Translations under genes and position numbers: made by a program
Assembly (NCBI GenBank): GCA_944330115.1
Contig: CALVIN010000002.1
Location: forward strand, 124,001 to 188,000
Reading direction: 5' to 3'
Source: an uncultured Clostridia bacterium
GTDB lineage: Bacteria; Bacillota; Clostridia; Christensenellales; Borkfalkiaceae
DNA: 64,000 bases
The notes under the pieces: model-generated
Told to the model about the DNA's origin: nothing
Database searches by the model: none
The model's input: the letters and a program-made list of their open reading frames with translations, nothing else
Shown here: in pieces, positions 49,063 to 57,171 of the stretch
Position numbering within the stretch: position 1 is the first letter of the stretch
Layout: each line of letters opens with the position of its first letter

Positions 49063-50499
49063 ATGGCAGACAATTCCGTTTACGAAAACCCCCTTATAAC
49101 GAGATACGCAAGCAGAGAGATGAGCGAAAACTTTTCCGACGAAAAGCGCTTTAAGCTTTGGAGAAAGCTGTGGATAGTGCTCGCCGAGTCGGAGATGGAA
49201 CTCGGGCTAAACATCAAGCAGTCGCAGATAGATGAGATGAAGAAGTATGCCGACGACATCAACTTCGACGTTGCCGCAAAGTATGAAAAGCAGGTGCGCC
49301 ACGACGTAATGGCCCACGTGCACGCCTTCGGCGATCAGGCAAAGTCGGCAATGCCCATCATCCACCTCGGCGCAACGAGCTGCTTCGTCGACTGCAATTC
49401 CGAGCTGATAATCATGTTCGACGCGCTCAAAATAATAAAGAACAAGCTCGTCAACGTCATAGATAAGCTGCGCGCCTTTGCGCTCAAATATAAGGATCTG
49501 CCCACTCTGGGCTTCACGCACCTTCAGCCCGCCCAGCTCACCACCGTGGGCAAGCGCGCCACGCTCTGGCTGCAGGACCTCGAGATGGACTACAACAACC
49601 TCGAAAATCTCTTCGCGCAGTTCAAGCTGCGCGGCGTAAAGGGCACCACGGGCACCCAGGCCAGCTTCATGGAGCTGTTCGACGGCGATGAGGGCAAGGT
49701 GAAGGAGCTCGAAAAGAGGGTAGTTTCCAAAATGGGCTTCGATAAGGTGTATGGCGTTACCGGCCAGACCTACCCCAGAAAGTTCGACTATAACGTACTT
49801 TGCGTGCTCTCGCAGATAGCGCAGAGCGCCTATAAGTTCTCAAACGACATAAGGATACTCCAGAATATGAAGGAGATAGAGGAGCCCTTTGAAAAGTCGC
49901 AGATAGGCTCCTCGGCGATGGCATACAAGCGCAACCCCATGCGCTGCGAACGTATGGGCTCGCTTGCAAGGTTTGTTATATCCCTTCCCATGAACAGCGC
50001 CATCACCGCGGGGACGCAGTGGTTTGAGCGCACCCTCGACGACTCCGCCAACCGCAGAATAGTGAACGCTCAGGCTTTCCTCGCGCTCGACGGCATACTC
50101 AACATATACATGAACGTATCCGAAAACCTCGTCGTATACGACAAGGTAATAGCAAAGCACATCGCCGCAGAGCTTCCGTTCATGGCCACCGAAAACATAA
50201 TGATGGAGTGCGTTAAGGCGGGCGGCAACAGGCAGGATCTGCACGAGCGTATCCGCGTGCTCTCAATGGAGGCGGGCAGGAACGTCAAGGAGAGAGGGGG
50301 CGACAATAACCTCATCGAGCTGATAAAGGCCGACGAAATGTTCGCGCCCGTAAAGGACAAGCTCGACGAGATACTCGACGCCAAAAAGTTTATCGGCCGC
50401 GCGCCCTCGCAGGTGACCGAGTTCATTCAAAACGAGATAGATCCCATTCTCGCCGAAAATAAAGCCGTTCTCGGCGCCAAGGGCGACGTAAGGGTATAA
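49063..50499 (+). CDS. purB: Adenylosuccinate lyase
   Basis: Fumarase/aspartase-superfamily enzyme acting twice in purine synthesis (SAICAR and adenylosuccinate cleavage). The superfamily signature GSSAMAYKRNPMRCE is at about residues 285–299; HDVMAHVHAF and TSCFVDCN and GFTHLQPAQLTTVGKRA supply other active-site parts. It is 478 residues. The superfamily also includes ArgH, but RNPMRCER and the N-terminal layout are PurB-like, so it does not fill the missing argH. Confidence 0.95.
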   Translation: MADNSVYENPLITRYASREMSENFSDEKRFKLWRKLWIVLAESEMELGLNIKQSQIDEMKKYADDINFDVAAKYEKQVRHDVMAHVHAFGDQAKSAMPIIHLGATSCFVDCNSELIIMFDALKIIKNKLVNVIDKLRAFALKYKDLPTLGFTHLQPAQLTTVGKRATLWLQDLEMDYNNLENLFAQFKLRGVKGTTGTQASFMELFDGDEGKVKELEKRVVSKMGFDKVYGVTGQTYPRKFDYNVLCVLSQIAQSAYKFSNDIRILQNMKEIEEPFEKSQIGSSAMAYKRNPMRCERMGSLARFVISLPMNSAITAGTQWFERTLDDSANRRIVNAQAFLALDGILNIYMNVSENLVVYDKVIAKHIAAELPFMATENIMMECVKAGGNRQDLHERIRVLSMEAGRNVKERGGDNNLIELIKADEMFAPVKDKLDEILDAKKFIGRAPSQVTEFIQNEIDPILAENKAVLGAKGDVRV

Positions 50500-50522
50500 T
50501 TATATATAATTTGGTAAGACGG

Positions 50523-50555
50523 GCAGCGCCTGCCGCAACGGGCGGCAGGCGCTGC
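50523..50555. repeat. Perfect 14-bp hairpin after purB
   Basis: GCAGCGCCTGCCGC (50523–50536) pairs with its complement (50542–50555) across an AACGG loop. No T run follows. It may be a transcript 3' end or processing element. Confidence 0.65.
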
Positions 50556-50613
50556 ACAAGCTATAACAATATATATAACACTTTGATTTTTAAGAGTTTT
50601 TCGGAGCTCGCCG

Positions 50614-51543
50614 ATGGATAAAAAATTTATTATCGATAAAAAGCGCCTGCGTGTATTTGTCCTCGACTGCCTTTTGATGGTGGCGCTTGCCTTTTTGTTT
50701 GCGCTCAACTACGAACTTTTTATAGTCAGAAACGACTTTGCGCCCTCCGGCTTCAGCGGCATAGGCGCCATGATAGAGCGGCTCACGCACAGCTCGTTCA
50801 ATCTCGGCTACTTTTCGCTGATAGTAAACGTGCCGCTGTGCATATTTGCATTCTTCTTTATAGCAAAAGATTTTGCAATAAAAACGGCGATATTTTCCGT
50901 TTGCTACTCTGTGTTTCTGATAATATTCAGCTTCGACGCCGTCGACCTCTCGGCATTCCAATACGACGCGCAGGGAGTGGATACCATATTCCCGGCGCTC
51001 ATATCGGGCGCGATAGCCGGCTTTGTATACGGCGTGTGCTTCCGTCGCAACTCGTCCACTGCGGGCTCGGATATCATTGCAAAGTATGTAAGCGTAAAGG
51101 CGCCGCAGCTCAACTTTTTCTGGATAAATTTTGCCATAAATGCCGCCATAGCCGTCGCGTCGTACTTCGTATATACCGAAAGGGGCGACGACGGCAGCGT
51201 GATATACAACTATAAGCCGGTGTGCCTGTGCATGCTCTATTGCTTTTTGATGAGCTTCGTGGGCAACGCCATAATCAAGGGCTCAAAGTCGGCCTATAAA
51301 TTCTTTATCGTGACGACTCACCCCGACGAGATAGACGCCGAAATATTTTCAAAGTTGCACCACGGCGCAACGCGGCTTAAAGCCATAGGCGCATACAGCA
51401 ATACCGAGCGCACGGTCATCGTATGCGTGGTAAACAAGCGCCAGCTCGTCGAGTTCAGGCGCATACTCAAAAAGTACGACGACACTTTCGCCTTCGTGGA
51501 AACGGTCAACGAAACGGTGGGCACCTTCTCAAAGGTAAAGTAG
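50614..51543 (+). CDS. YitT-family membrane protein (DUF161 + DUF2179)
   Basis: A 309-residue protein. About five hydrophobic helices (FVLDCLLMVALAFLFALNYE; LGYFSLIVNVPLCIFAFFFI; IKTAIFSVCYSVFLIIF; ISGAIAGFVYGVCF with RNSSTAGSDIIAK) are followed by the cytoplasmic DUF2179 domain from about residue 225 (AYKFFIVTTHPDEIDAEIFS … HHGATRLKAIGAYSNTERTV). The STAGSD motif after the helices is typical of YitT. The function is not known; transport is assumed. Confidence 0.9.
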   Translation: MDKKFIIDKKRLRVFVLDCLLMVALAFLFALNYELFIVRNDFAPSGFSGIGAMIERLTHSSFNLGYFSLIVNVPLCIFAFFFIAKDFAIKTAIFSVCYSVFLIIFSFDAVDLSAFQYDAQGVDTIFPALISGAIAGFVYGVCFRRNSSTAGSDIIAKYVSVKAPQLNFFWINFAINAAIAVASYFVYTERGDDGSVIYNYKPVCLCMLYCFLMSFVGNAIIKGSKSAYKFFIVTTHPDEIDAEIFSKLHHGATRLKAIGAYSNTERTVIVCVVNKRQLVEFRRILKKYDDTFAFVETVNETVGTFSKVK

Positions 51544-51615
51544 GCTACGGCAAATGCCGTCGCAGAGCAATTGGCCGCTGCGGCACGGCGGCTGCTCAAC
51601 TATATAAGAATAAGC

Positions 51616-51653
51616 AAAAGAGCCTTTCACTTTCGCAAAGGCTCTTTTCTTGA
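51616..51653 (+). terminator. Rho-independent terminator after the YitT gene
   Basis: AAAAGAGCCTTT pairs perfectly with AAAGGCTCTTTT (51616–51627 with 51637–51648) and is followed by further T/C. Confidence 0.85.
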
Positions 51654-51809
51654 CTTTTATGCTTTAAAATAGTAAACTTAAAGTTGTATCAGGGCGACTT
51701 GTTTTTTATGTCGCAAAATATGCCGTAAATTTGTGTAATATTGCGTGATGTAAAATAAAAACGCCCGAATTTCAGCCAAAATGAACAAAAAACGGACGTT
51801 TTAAAGGTA

Positions 51810-52318
51810 TGGCAGGGGAGACGCGATTCGTAAGGAGCGCGAAGCGCGACGGAATAGCGATCGTTGCGCGCAAAGCGCGCCGATCGCGTTCTACGCAAAC
51901 TGGCTGCAGGGCCGTCGTTGCGTGTGAGTGAGCGTAAACAAATAAAAAAGAGCAATCCTGAAAGGATTGCCCTATTTGTGGCAGGGGAGAGGCGAGGCGT
52001 AAGGAGCGCGAAGCGCGACGGAATAGCGATCGTTGCGCGCAAAGTGCGCCGATCGCGTTCTACGCAAACGGGCCGCAGGCCCGTCGTTGCGTGTGAGTGA
52101 GCGTAAGCAATAAAAAAGAGCAATCTGTTAAGATTGCTCTCACAAGATTGGCAGGGGAGACGCGAGGCGTAAGGAGCGCGAAGCGCGACGGAATAGCGAT
52201 CGCTGCGCGCGAAGTGCGCCGATCGCGTTCTGCGCAAACGGGCCGCAGGGCCGTCGTTGCGTGCGAGTGAGTACATACAATAAAAAAGAGCAATCTGTTA
52301 AGATTGCTCTCATAAGAT
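51810..52318 (-). repeat. Three tandem 170-bp units, each ending in a tRNA-Trp 3' fragment
   Basis: TGGCAGGGGAGA recurs at 51810, 51979, 52149 and, as the real tRNA, 52319: periods of 169, 170 and 170 bp. Each unit read on the minus strand holds the hairpin AGAGCAATCT-N4-AGATTGCTCT plus a T run, then a ~120-bp GC-rich segment with nested inverted repeats (e.g. GCGATCG/CGATCGC and ACGGGCC/GGCCCGT), then a copy of the acceptor/T-arm end including CCA. In the leftmost unit the hairpin stem differs (GGGCAATCC/GGATTGCTC) but still pairs. No protein is credible here, although open frames run through. The 912-bp stretch 51544–52455 contains only the YitT terminator, this array and the tRNA. Confidence 0.9.
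52282..52310 (-). terminator. Terminator of tRNA-Trp (repeat-unit copy)
   Basis: On the minus strand AGAGCAATCT-TAAC-AGATTGCTCT followed by six T, just after the tRNA. Identical or compensated copies occur 170 and 340 bp further along. Confidence 0.85.
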
Positions 52319-52393
52319 TGGCAGGGGAGACGCGATTCGAACACGCAACCTACGGTTTTGGAGACCGCTACTCTACCGTTGAGCCACTCCCCT
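52319..52393 (-). tRNA. tRNA-Trp (anticodon CCA)
   Basis: The minus strand folds into a cloverleaf: acceptor AGGGGAG/CTCCCCT, D-arm GCTC/GAGT, anticodon loop CTCCAAA giving CCA, T-loop TTCGAAT, discriminator G and an encoded CCA end (52319–52321). It is the only tRNA seen in the window. Its 3' end is copied in the three neighbouring tandem units. Confidence 0.95.
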
Positions 52394-52455
52394 AAACAAC
52401 GTATTAAATTATATAATATCGGCTATTTTTAGTCAACTATTTTTGGAGAAATTAT

Positions 52456-53262
52456 ATGAAAAAACTGTTTAAACTTGGCGTAATCGGCTGCGGATTTATG
52501 TCGCAGGCCATTTTAAAGGGCGTAACCGGCTCAGATTTTTTGCGCGAAAAGAAGGTGGTGGTGAGCGATATCTCCGAGGATGCGCTCGACAAGGCGCTCG
52601 ACCTCGGCGTAAAGTGCACCAAAAACAATAAGTACCTCGTTGAGAACAGCGAATATGTGCTGTTTGCCATAAAGCCGCAGAGCTTTGAGAGCGCCGTAAA
52701 GGAATTTGAAGGCGCCGTGCCCGATAAGGTCATATCCATAATGGCGGGCGTCAAGCGCGACAAGATAAAGGCATCGCTCGGCAGGGACGTAAAGGTCGCC
52801 CGCTGCATGCCCAACCTGCCGTGCTCTATTGGCAGCGGCGTGATAGGCGTGGATATGTCGGATTTTAATTCAAACAGGGACGACATAGAGTTTATAAGCG
52901 GCGTCTTGAACTGCCTGGGCACGGTGCTCAGCGTCAGTGAAGATAAGATGGACGCCGTGACGAGCATAAGCGGCAGCGGCCCCGCCTATGTATTTATGTT
53001 TATCGACAGTCTTATCGATGCGGGCGTCAAGCAGGGGCTTACGCGCAATGAGGCCACCATACTCGCCGTGCAGACGGTATCTGGCGCCGCCGAGATGGTC
53101 GAGCGCAGCGATGTCTCCGTGCCCGAACTTATAAAGCGGGTATGCAGCAAGGGCGGCACCACCATAGAGGCTGTGAAGGTGCTCGAAGACAGAAACTTCC
53201 GCGGTATAGTGGGCGAGGCCGTGGCGGCCTGCGCAAAGCGCTCTAAGGAACTCTCCGAATAA
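52456..53262 (+). CDS. proC: Pyrroline-5-carboxylate reductase
   Basis: NAD(P)H-dependent last step of proline synthesis. The N-terminal Rossmann fold starts KLGVIGCGFMSQAILKGV; FAIKPQSFE and IMAGVKRDKI follow; the C-terminal dimer domain has VTSISGSGPAYVFMFIDSLIDAG and the signature VCSKGGTTIEAVKVLE. It is 268 residues. The next gene begins directly at its stop (TAAATG). Confidence 0.95.
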   Translation: MKKLFKLGVIGCGFMSQAILKGVTGSDFLREKKVVVSDISEDALDKALDLGVKCTKNNKYLVENSEYVLFAIKPQSFESAVKEFEGAVPDKVISIMAGVKRDKIKASLGRDVKVARCMPNLPCSIGSGVIGVDMSDFNSNRDDIEFISGVLNCLGTVLSVSEDKMDAVTSISGSGPAYVFMFIDSLIDAGVKQGLTRNEATILAVQTVSGAAEMVERSDVSVPELIKRVCSKGGTTIEAVKVLEDRNFRGIVGEAVAACAKRSKELSE

Positions 53263-53715
53263 ATGAAGCGGGTAACTTTATATACCGACGGCGCCTGTTC
53301 GGGCAATCCCGGGATAGGCGGCTACGGGGCAGTTCTTATGTTCAACGGCCACGAAAAGCGCATAAGCGGCGCCGAGGCCGAAACTACCAACAACCGCATG
53401 GAGCTGACTGCGGTGATAGAGGGGCTGAAATGCCTCAATCAGCCGTGCGAGGTGGATATATACAGCGATTCGGCGTATATAGTAAATGCATTCACGCTCG
53501 GCTGGGTGTATTCATGGAAGGGCGCGGGTTGGCGCAAGGCCGACGGCAAGCCCGTTTTAAACGCCGACTTGTGGCAGGAGCTTATGGTACTCACCGAGGT
53601 GCACAACGTGCATTTCAACAAGGTGAAGGGGCACGCCGACGACGAATATAACAACATCTGTGACAAGCTCGCCACCGACGCCGTTAAAAATTTCCGTGCG
53701 GAAAACGGCGGCTGA
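53263..53715 (+). CDS. rnhA: Ribonuclease HI
   Basis: Removes RNA from RNA–DNA hybrids. The four acidic catalytic residues are visible: Asp in LYTDGACSGNPG, Glu in NNRMELTAVIEGL, Asp in YSDSAYIVNAF, and Asp in NNICDKLATDAV; the catalytic-loop His is in KVKGHADDEYN. It is 150 residues, single-domain, without an N-terminal hybrid-binding domain. Its ATG abuts the proC stop. Confidence 0.96.
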   Translation: MKRVTLYTDGACSGNPGIGGYGAVLMFNGHEKRISGAEAETTNNRMELTAVIEGLKCLNQPCEVDIYSDSAYIVNAFTLGWVYSWKGAGWRKADGKPVLNADLWQELMVLTEVHNVHFNKVKGHADDEYNNICDKLATDAVKNFRAENGG

Positions 53716-53839
53716 CCTGGGCAAAACTTTGCGCATAGTATAATAAAAGGGGCGACTTATATATATAATATATGTAAGCGCCGGCAAGGCGCGGCGGCAT
53801 GCGCCTTTGTATGAATATGCGCTTTTGTGCATATTTTCA

Positions 53840-53869
53840 TTGACAGACCATACGGCTAAGTCATATACT
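53840..53869 (+). promoter_or_regulatory. Promoter of the VTT-family gene
   Basis: A consensus TTGACA, an 18-base spacer and TATACT, 39 bp before the ATG. The rest of the 193-bp gap has an AT-rich hairpin GGCG…CGCC at 53752–53783. Confidence 0.7.
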
Positions 53870-53908
53870 TGATTTAATAATGCCAAAGATATCTTTTACT
53901 GTCTTATT

Positions 53909-54856
53909 ATGAAGAAAAACAATATTCGCCCGATCTTAATGTATGCGCTCAATGCGGCGGCCGTGGTGGTCGGCTGCGCCGCGGCGTGCGCGCTGATCGT
54001 ATTCGGGCTGCTCTGCGACAGCATAGATTTCATCAACGACCACCGCACGCTGCTTGTGTCGCTTGCGGCGGGGCTGATGTTCGTCGTTATGCTCTGTTCG
54101 CTCATATTTTATATCTTCGATCTCAAAACACTGTATCGCCTTTCGATATGCGTCATCGTCTGCCTCGTGCTGTTTGCGGGCATATTTTTTGCTATAAGCG
54201 CGACTGGCTTTATAAAGGAGATGACCAGCGTGGAGGAGCTGCAGGAATTTATAAGAAGTTCCGGCAGCTATGCCGCCACGGTGTGCGTATTTATAGCAGT
54301 TCAGTTTTTGCAGGTGGTGGTGCTACCCATACCCAGCACGGTCACGGTAATGGCGGGCGTTGCGCTCTTCGGCCCGTGGTGGTGTTCGCTCTACAGCTTT
54401 ATAGGCATATTCCTGGGTTCGGTTGTGGCGTTTGCCATAGGCAGGTTGCTCGGCTACCGCGTGGTGTGCTGGATAGTGGGCAAAGAGGATCTCGATAAGT
54501 GGCTGGAAAAGATAAAGGGCAAGGACTATCTTATCCTCTCGATAATGTTTCTGCTCCCGCTCTTTCCCGACGACGTGCTTTGCTTTATCGCGGGGCTCTC
54601 GTCGATGACGTGGCCTTACTTCATAATAATGATATTCATCACGCGCGCACTCTCAATAACGCTCTCGGCGCTCTCGTTCGATTCCATTCCATTCACCACA
54701 TGGTGGGGGTTGCTTATCTGGGCGGCCATAATAGCGGCGGTGGTGGCGCTATTCTATCTCGTGATAAAGTATTCCGAACAGATAGACAGGTTCATCAAAA
54801 CAAAACTTGGCTTCAAGATGAAGAAAACACACAAAAATTCCGATAAAAAGCGGTGA
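53909..54856 (+). CDS. VTT-domain (DedA/TVP38-like) membrane protein
   Basis: A 315-residue polytopic protein. Three hydrophobic segments in the first ~110 residues precede a VTT/SNARE-associated domain: VVVLPIPSTVTVMAGVALFG, FIGIFLGSVVAFAIGRLLG and LPLFPDDVLCFIAGLSSM. The domain is linked to lipid scrambling or transport in DedA/TMEM41 relatives; the substrate here is unknown. The N-terminal three-helix extension is longer than in typical TVP38 proteins. The C-terminal tail is strongly basic. It has its own promoter and terminator. Confidence 0.88.
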   Translation: MKKNNIRPILMYALNAAAVVVGCAAACALIVFGLLCDSIDFINDHRTLLVSLAAGLMFVVMLCSLIFYIFDLKTLYRLSICVIVCLVLFAGIFFAISATGFIKEMTSVEELQEFIRSSGSYAATVCVFIAVQFLQVVVLPIPSTVTVMAGVALFGPWWCSLYSFIGIFLGSVVAFAIGRLLGYRVVCWIVGKEDLDKWLEKIKGKDYLILSIMFLLPLFPDDVLCFIAGLSSMTWPYFIIMIFITRALSITLSALSFDSIPFTTWWGLLIWAAIIAAVVALFYLVIKYSEQIDRFIKTKLGFKMKKTHKNSDKKR

Positions 54857-54882
54857 GTTCTGCTCGCCGTTTTTTATTTTTT
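54851..54882 (+). terminator. Terminator overlapping the end of the VTT gene
   Basis: CGGTGAG pairs with CTCGCCG (one G·U) across TTCTG and is followed by TTTTTTATTTTTT. It includes the stop codon. Confidence 0.75.
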
Positions 54883-54887
54883 AAAGT

Positions 54888-54915
54888 TTTGCGAAGTACT
54901 ATGTCACGCATAAAC
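54888..54915 (+). repeat. Dispersed AGTACTATG element, copy 6 (intergenic)
   Basis: Left arm TTTGCGA, core AGTACTATG (54895–54903), right arm TCACGCATAAAC. It lies between the VTT terminator and the promoter of the decarboxylase cluster. Confidence 0.7.
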
Positions 54916-54984
54916 TACCCGTTTACCTGCGCAAATGTGAATTTTTCAGCAAAAAATTTCATTAAGTAAAATATTATCAATTTA

Positions 54985-55013
54985 TTGATTTTGTCGGCGT
55001 ATTCTGTTATAAT
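54985..55013 (+). promoter_or_regulatory. Promoter of the sodium-pump decarboxylase cluster
   Basis: TTGATT, a 17-base spacer and TGTTATAAT (consensus −10 with extended TGN). It is 38 bp before the first ATG. Confidence 0.78.
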
Positions 55014-55050
55014 AACTTACAAGTGATATTTTCCGAAAGGGGAGATGTTT

Positions 55051-56421
55051 ATGGATAAAATCAAAATGCTGCGCGACCGCCGCGACGCCGTCAAGGCGGC
55101 AGGGAAGTCGGTGCGCGCGGATATCGCCGCGCTCTGCGATGAGGGGAGCTTTGTAGAACTTTCAACTTTCAGCTTCTCCGAGAGCGATTTTTACCCCGAC
55201 GGCGCCTGCGGCGAGGGCATTGTTGCGGGGTTCGTCACCATCGACGGCTATCCTTTTTACGTAGTCGCCCAAAACGGCGAGGTGCTCGGCGGAGGCCTCT
55301 CCGAGGCGGGATGCAAAAAGATATCCAAGTGCCTTGCAAGCGCCGAAAAGAGCGCAACGCCCGTCATCTATCTGTTGAACAGCAAGGGCGTGCGCGTTGG
55401 CGAGGGCGTCAACGTTCTGGAAGGGCTTGCCGAAGTGCTGTTAAAGGCCGCACAGCTCAAGGGTTCCGTGCTGCAGTTCTGCGTTGTATGCGGCGAAGTC
55501 TACGGTCAGCTCGCCGCGCTTGCCGGCATATGCGACTTCAACTTCTTTATAGAGGATAAGAGCGTGCTCTGCGAAAACAGCCCGCTCGTCATCGCTGCAA
55601 AGAGCGGCATAAACGCCTCCGCAAAGGAGATAGGCGGCGCCGACGGACTCAAAAAGACAAATCTTGTTACCTTTAAGGTGAGCGGCATCGCCGACGTGCG
55701 CGAAAAGATACTCGCCATAACTTCCGCAATCTCTCCCGCCGCGGTCGATTGCGACGAGATGAACGTAACGGTTGACGAGCTTAACGTCAGCGCCTCGGCG
55801 GAGAACATACAAAAACTGTTCGACAGCGACGGCATAGTGGAAGTGGGTGCGCCCTATTCGCCCAACGTAAAGTGCGTACTCGGCAGAATGGGCGGCATAG
55901 CCTGCGCGGCCGTGATATTCGACGGCGCCGACGGCGTAAAGCTCAACGCCCGCAAGGTCAAAAAGATAAAGGACTTTGCCGAGCTTGCCTGCTGCCGCGA
56001 CCTGCCGCTGGTGTTCTTCGTCAACTGCATAGGCCTGTGCCCCTGCATTGACAATCACTCCGGCCTCGTTCTTAAAGAGGTCGCCGAGCTTATCAACGTG
56101 CTCGACTGCTGCGACAAGAAGATATCCGTCATAAGCGGCAAGGCAGTCGGCCTCGGCTACACGCTGTTTGCCGCAAAGAGCATGGGCTATGACTATACAT
56201 TCGCCTTTGCCAACGCCAAAGTCGCCCTTTTCGACGACGTTCAGGGTGCTGAGATCGAGTTCGCAGGGCAGAAGGCCGAAAAGGCCGCCCTTCAGAAGCG
56301 CTATGCCGACGAAAATTCCGACCCTATAAACGCCGCGCGCAACGGGTATATCGACAATATAATAGAACCGGCTTTCGCCAAACAGTATATAGTCGCCTGC
56401 CTGCAGACGCTTTTAAAGTGA
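55051..56421 (+). CDS. Divergent carboxyltransferase (MmdA/12S-like) subunit
   Basis: The overall pattern is a crotonase-fold acyl-CoA carboxyltransferase (PccB, MmdA, transcarboxylase 12S): ALCDEGSFVEL, GEGIVAGFVTIDGYPFYVVAQ and GGGLSEAGCKKISK align with family blocks. The glycine-rich motifs are altered: DSGGARIQEG becomes NSKGVRVGEG, the AGGA block becomes YGQL, and the C-terminal YGGAY becomes VGLGY. It has 456 residues, about 50 fewer than usual. The ATG at 55051 is chosen because AGGGGAG abuts an ATG at 55045 too closely. It opens the oad-type cluster. Activity, substrate, or a structural role is open. Confidence 0.75.
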   Translation: MDKIKMLRDRRDAVKAAGKSVRADIAALCDEGSFVELSTFSFSESDFYPDGACGEGIVAGFVTIDGYPFYVVAQNGEVLGGGLSEAGCKKISKCLASAEKSATPVIYLLNSKGVRVGEGVNVLEGLAEVLLKAAQLKGSVLQFCVVCGEVYGQLAALAGICDFNFFIEDKSVLCENSPLVIAAKSGINASAKEIGGADGLKKTNLVTFKVSGIADVREKILAITSAISPAAVDCDEMNVTVDELNVSASAENIQKLFDSDGIVEVGAPYSPNVKCVLGRMGGIACAAVIFDGADGVKLNARKVKKIKDFAELACCRDLPLVFFVNCIGLCPCIDNHSGLVLKEVAELINVLDCCDKKISVISGKAVGLGYTLFAAKSMGYDYTFAFANAKVALFDDVQGAEIEFAGQKAEKAALQKRYADENSDPINAARNGYIDNIIEPAFAKQYIVACLQTLLK

Positions 56422-56430
56422 GGTGCATGC

Positions 56431-56778
56431 ATGAATAATGCGCTTTTGGATATAGTTCAGGGCAGCAACGGCAGCTACTACTTTGAAAACGCGGCGGAGA
56501 GCCTGATATATGCCGTGATAGGGCTCGTCGTGGTGCTTGTGGGTATGGCGCTGCTCATTGCCATACTCTATCTCGTGGGTTTTATAATCAAAAAGATAGT
56601 GGGCGCAAAACTGCCCAAGCACGGCAAAAAGGGTGTTGCGCCCGAAGCTGTAGCGCCTGCTTCCGAAGAGGAGGTGCCCGACGAGGTAAAGGCGGCGATA
56701 GTTGCCGCAATAATGGCATATTACGTAAAAGAAAAGCCGCAGTGCGACTTTGTTGTTAAGAAAATCAAGAGGTTGTAA
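56431..56778 (+). CDS. OadG-like gamma subunit of Na+-pumping decarboxylase
   Basis: A 115-residue small membrane subunit. A short lumenal N-terminus precedes one helix (LIYAVIGLVVVLVGMALLIAILYLVGF, shown here by residues ~24–50), then a basic segment, an Ala/Pro/Glu linker and a C-terminal helix ending FVVKKIKRL. OadG anchors the carboxyltransferase/biotin parts to OadB. Assignment rests on size, topology and position between the carboxyltransferase and biotin-carrier genes. Confidence 0.75.
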   Translation: MNNALLDIVQGSNGSYYFENAAESLIYAVIGLVVVLVGMALLIAILYLVGFIIKKIVGAKLPKHGKKGVAPEAVAPASEEEVPDEVKAAIVAAIMAYYVKEKPQCDFVVKKIKRL

Positions 56779-56793
56779 AAGGAGAGGAAACTT

Positions 56794-57156
56794 ATGCGAA
56801 ACTTTATCGTTACGATAGACGGAAAGAGCTATTCGGTGGGCGTTGAAGAGGTGGAGAGCGGCGCGGCTGCCGCACCCGCGCCCGCAGCCGTAAAGGCCCC
56901 TGCGCCCGCAGAACACGCGGCGCCCGCGGCGGCCGTACCCGAGGGCGGCGAAAAACTGTGCTCGCCCTTCCCCGGCATAATCAAAAACCTGCTCGTTGAA
57001 AACGGCACAAAGGTCACCAAAAATCAGCCCGTCATAGTTATGGAGGCCATGAAGATGGATAACGACATCACGGCTCCCTGCGACGGCGTAGTTACCTTTG
57101 CAGTGGCAAAGGGTGCCAATGTAGAGACTGGTACTGTTCTCGCGGTCATCAGCTAA
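56794..57156 (+). CDS. Biotin carboxyl carrier protein of decarboxylase complex
   Basis: A 120-residue protein. Residues ~1–20 give a beta strand (NFIVTIDGKSYSVGVEEV), ~24–50 an Ala/Pro linker, and ~53–120 a biotinyl domain with the biotin site EAMKMD (Lys ~87, 33 residues from the C-terminus as usual). It shuttles CO2 from carboxyltransferase to the membrane decarboxylase OadB. It is equivalent to the 1.3S subunit of transcarboxylase or MmdC. Confidence 0.93.
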   Translation: MRNFIVTIDGKSYSVGVEEVESGAAAAPAPAAVKAPAPAEHAAPAAAVPEGGEKLCSPFPGIIKNLLVENGTKVTKNQPVIVMEAMKMDNDITAPCDGVVTFAVAKGANVETGTVLAVIS

Positions 57157-57171
57157 AGCGGAGGTAAACAG

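Noticed and set aside
49063..50499. argH (argininosuccinate lyase) to complete the arginine pathway.
   Set aside because: The gene is in the same superfamily but its signature (SSAMAYKRNPMRCE) and layout are those of purB.
51689..52276. A 195-residue open frame on the minus strand through the tandem array (and similar frames at 52060–52344 and 51864–52100).
   Set aside because: The frame is repeated because the DNA is repeated; it contains terminator hairpins and tRNA fragments, has no ribosome-binding site, and its Arg-rich text follows from the GC-rich palindromes.
51810..52318. CRISPR array.
   Set aside because: The whole 170-bp unit is repeated, with no short repeat/unique spacer pattern and no cas genes.
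51810..52393. Integrated mobile element at tRNA-Trp.
   Set aside because: No integrase, excisionase or cargo genes lie near; only repeated tRNA-end fragments remain, so an active element is not supported.
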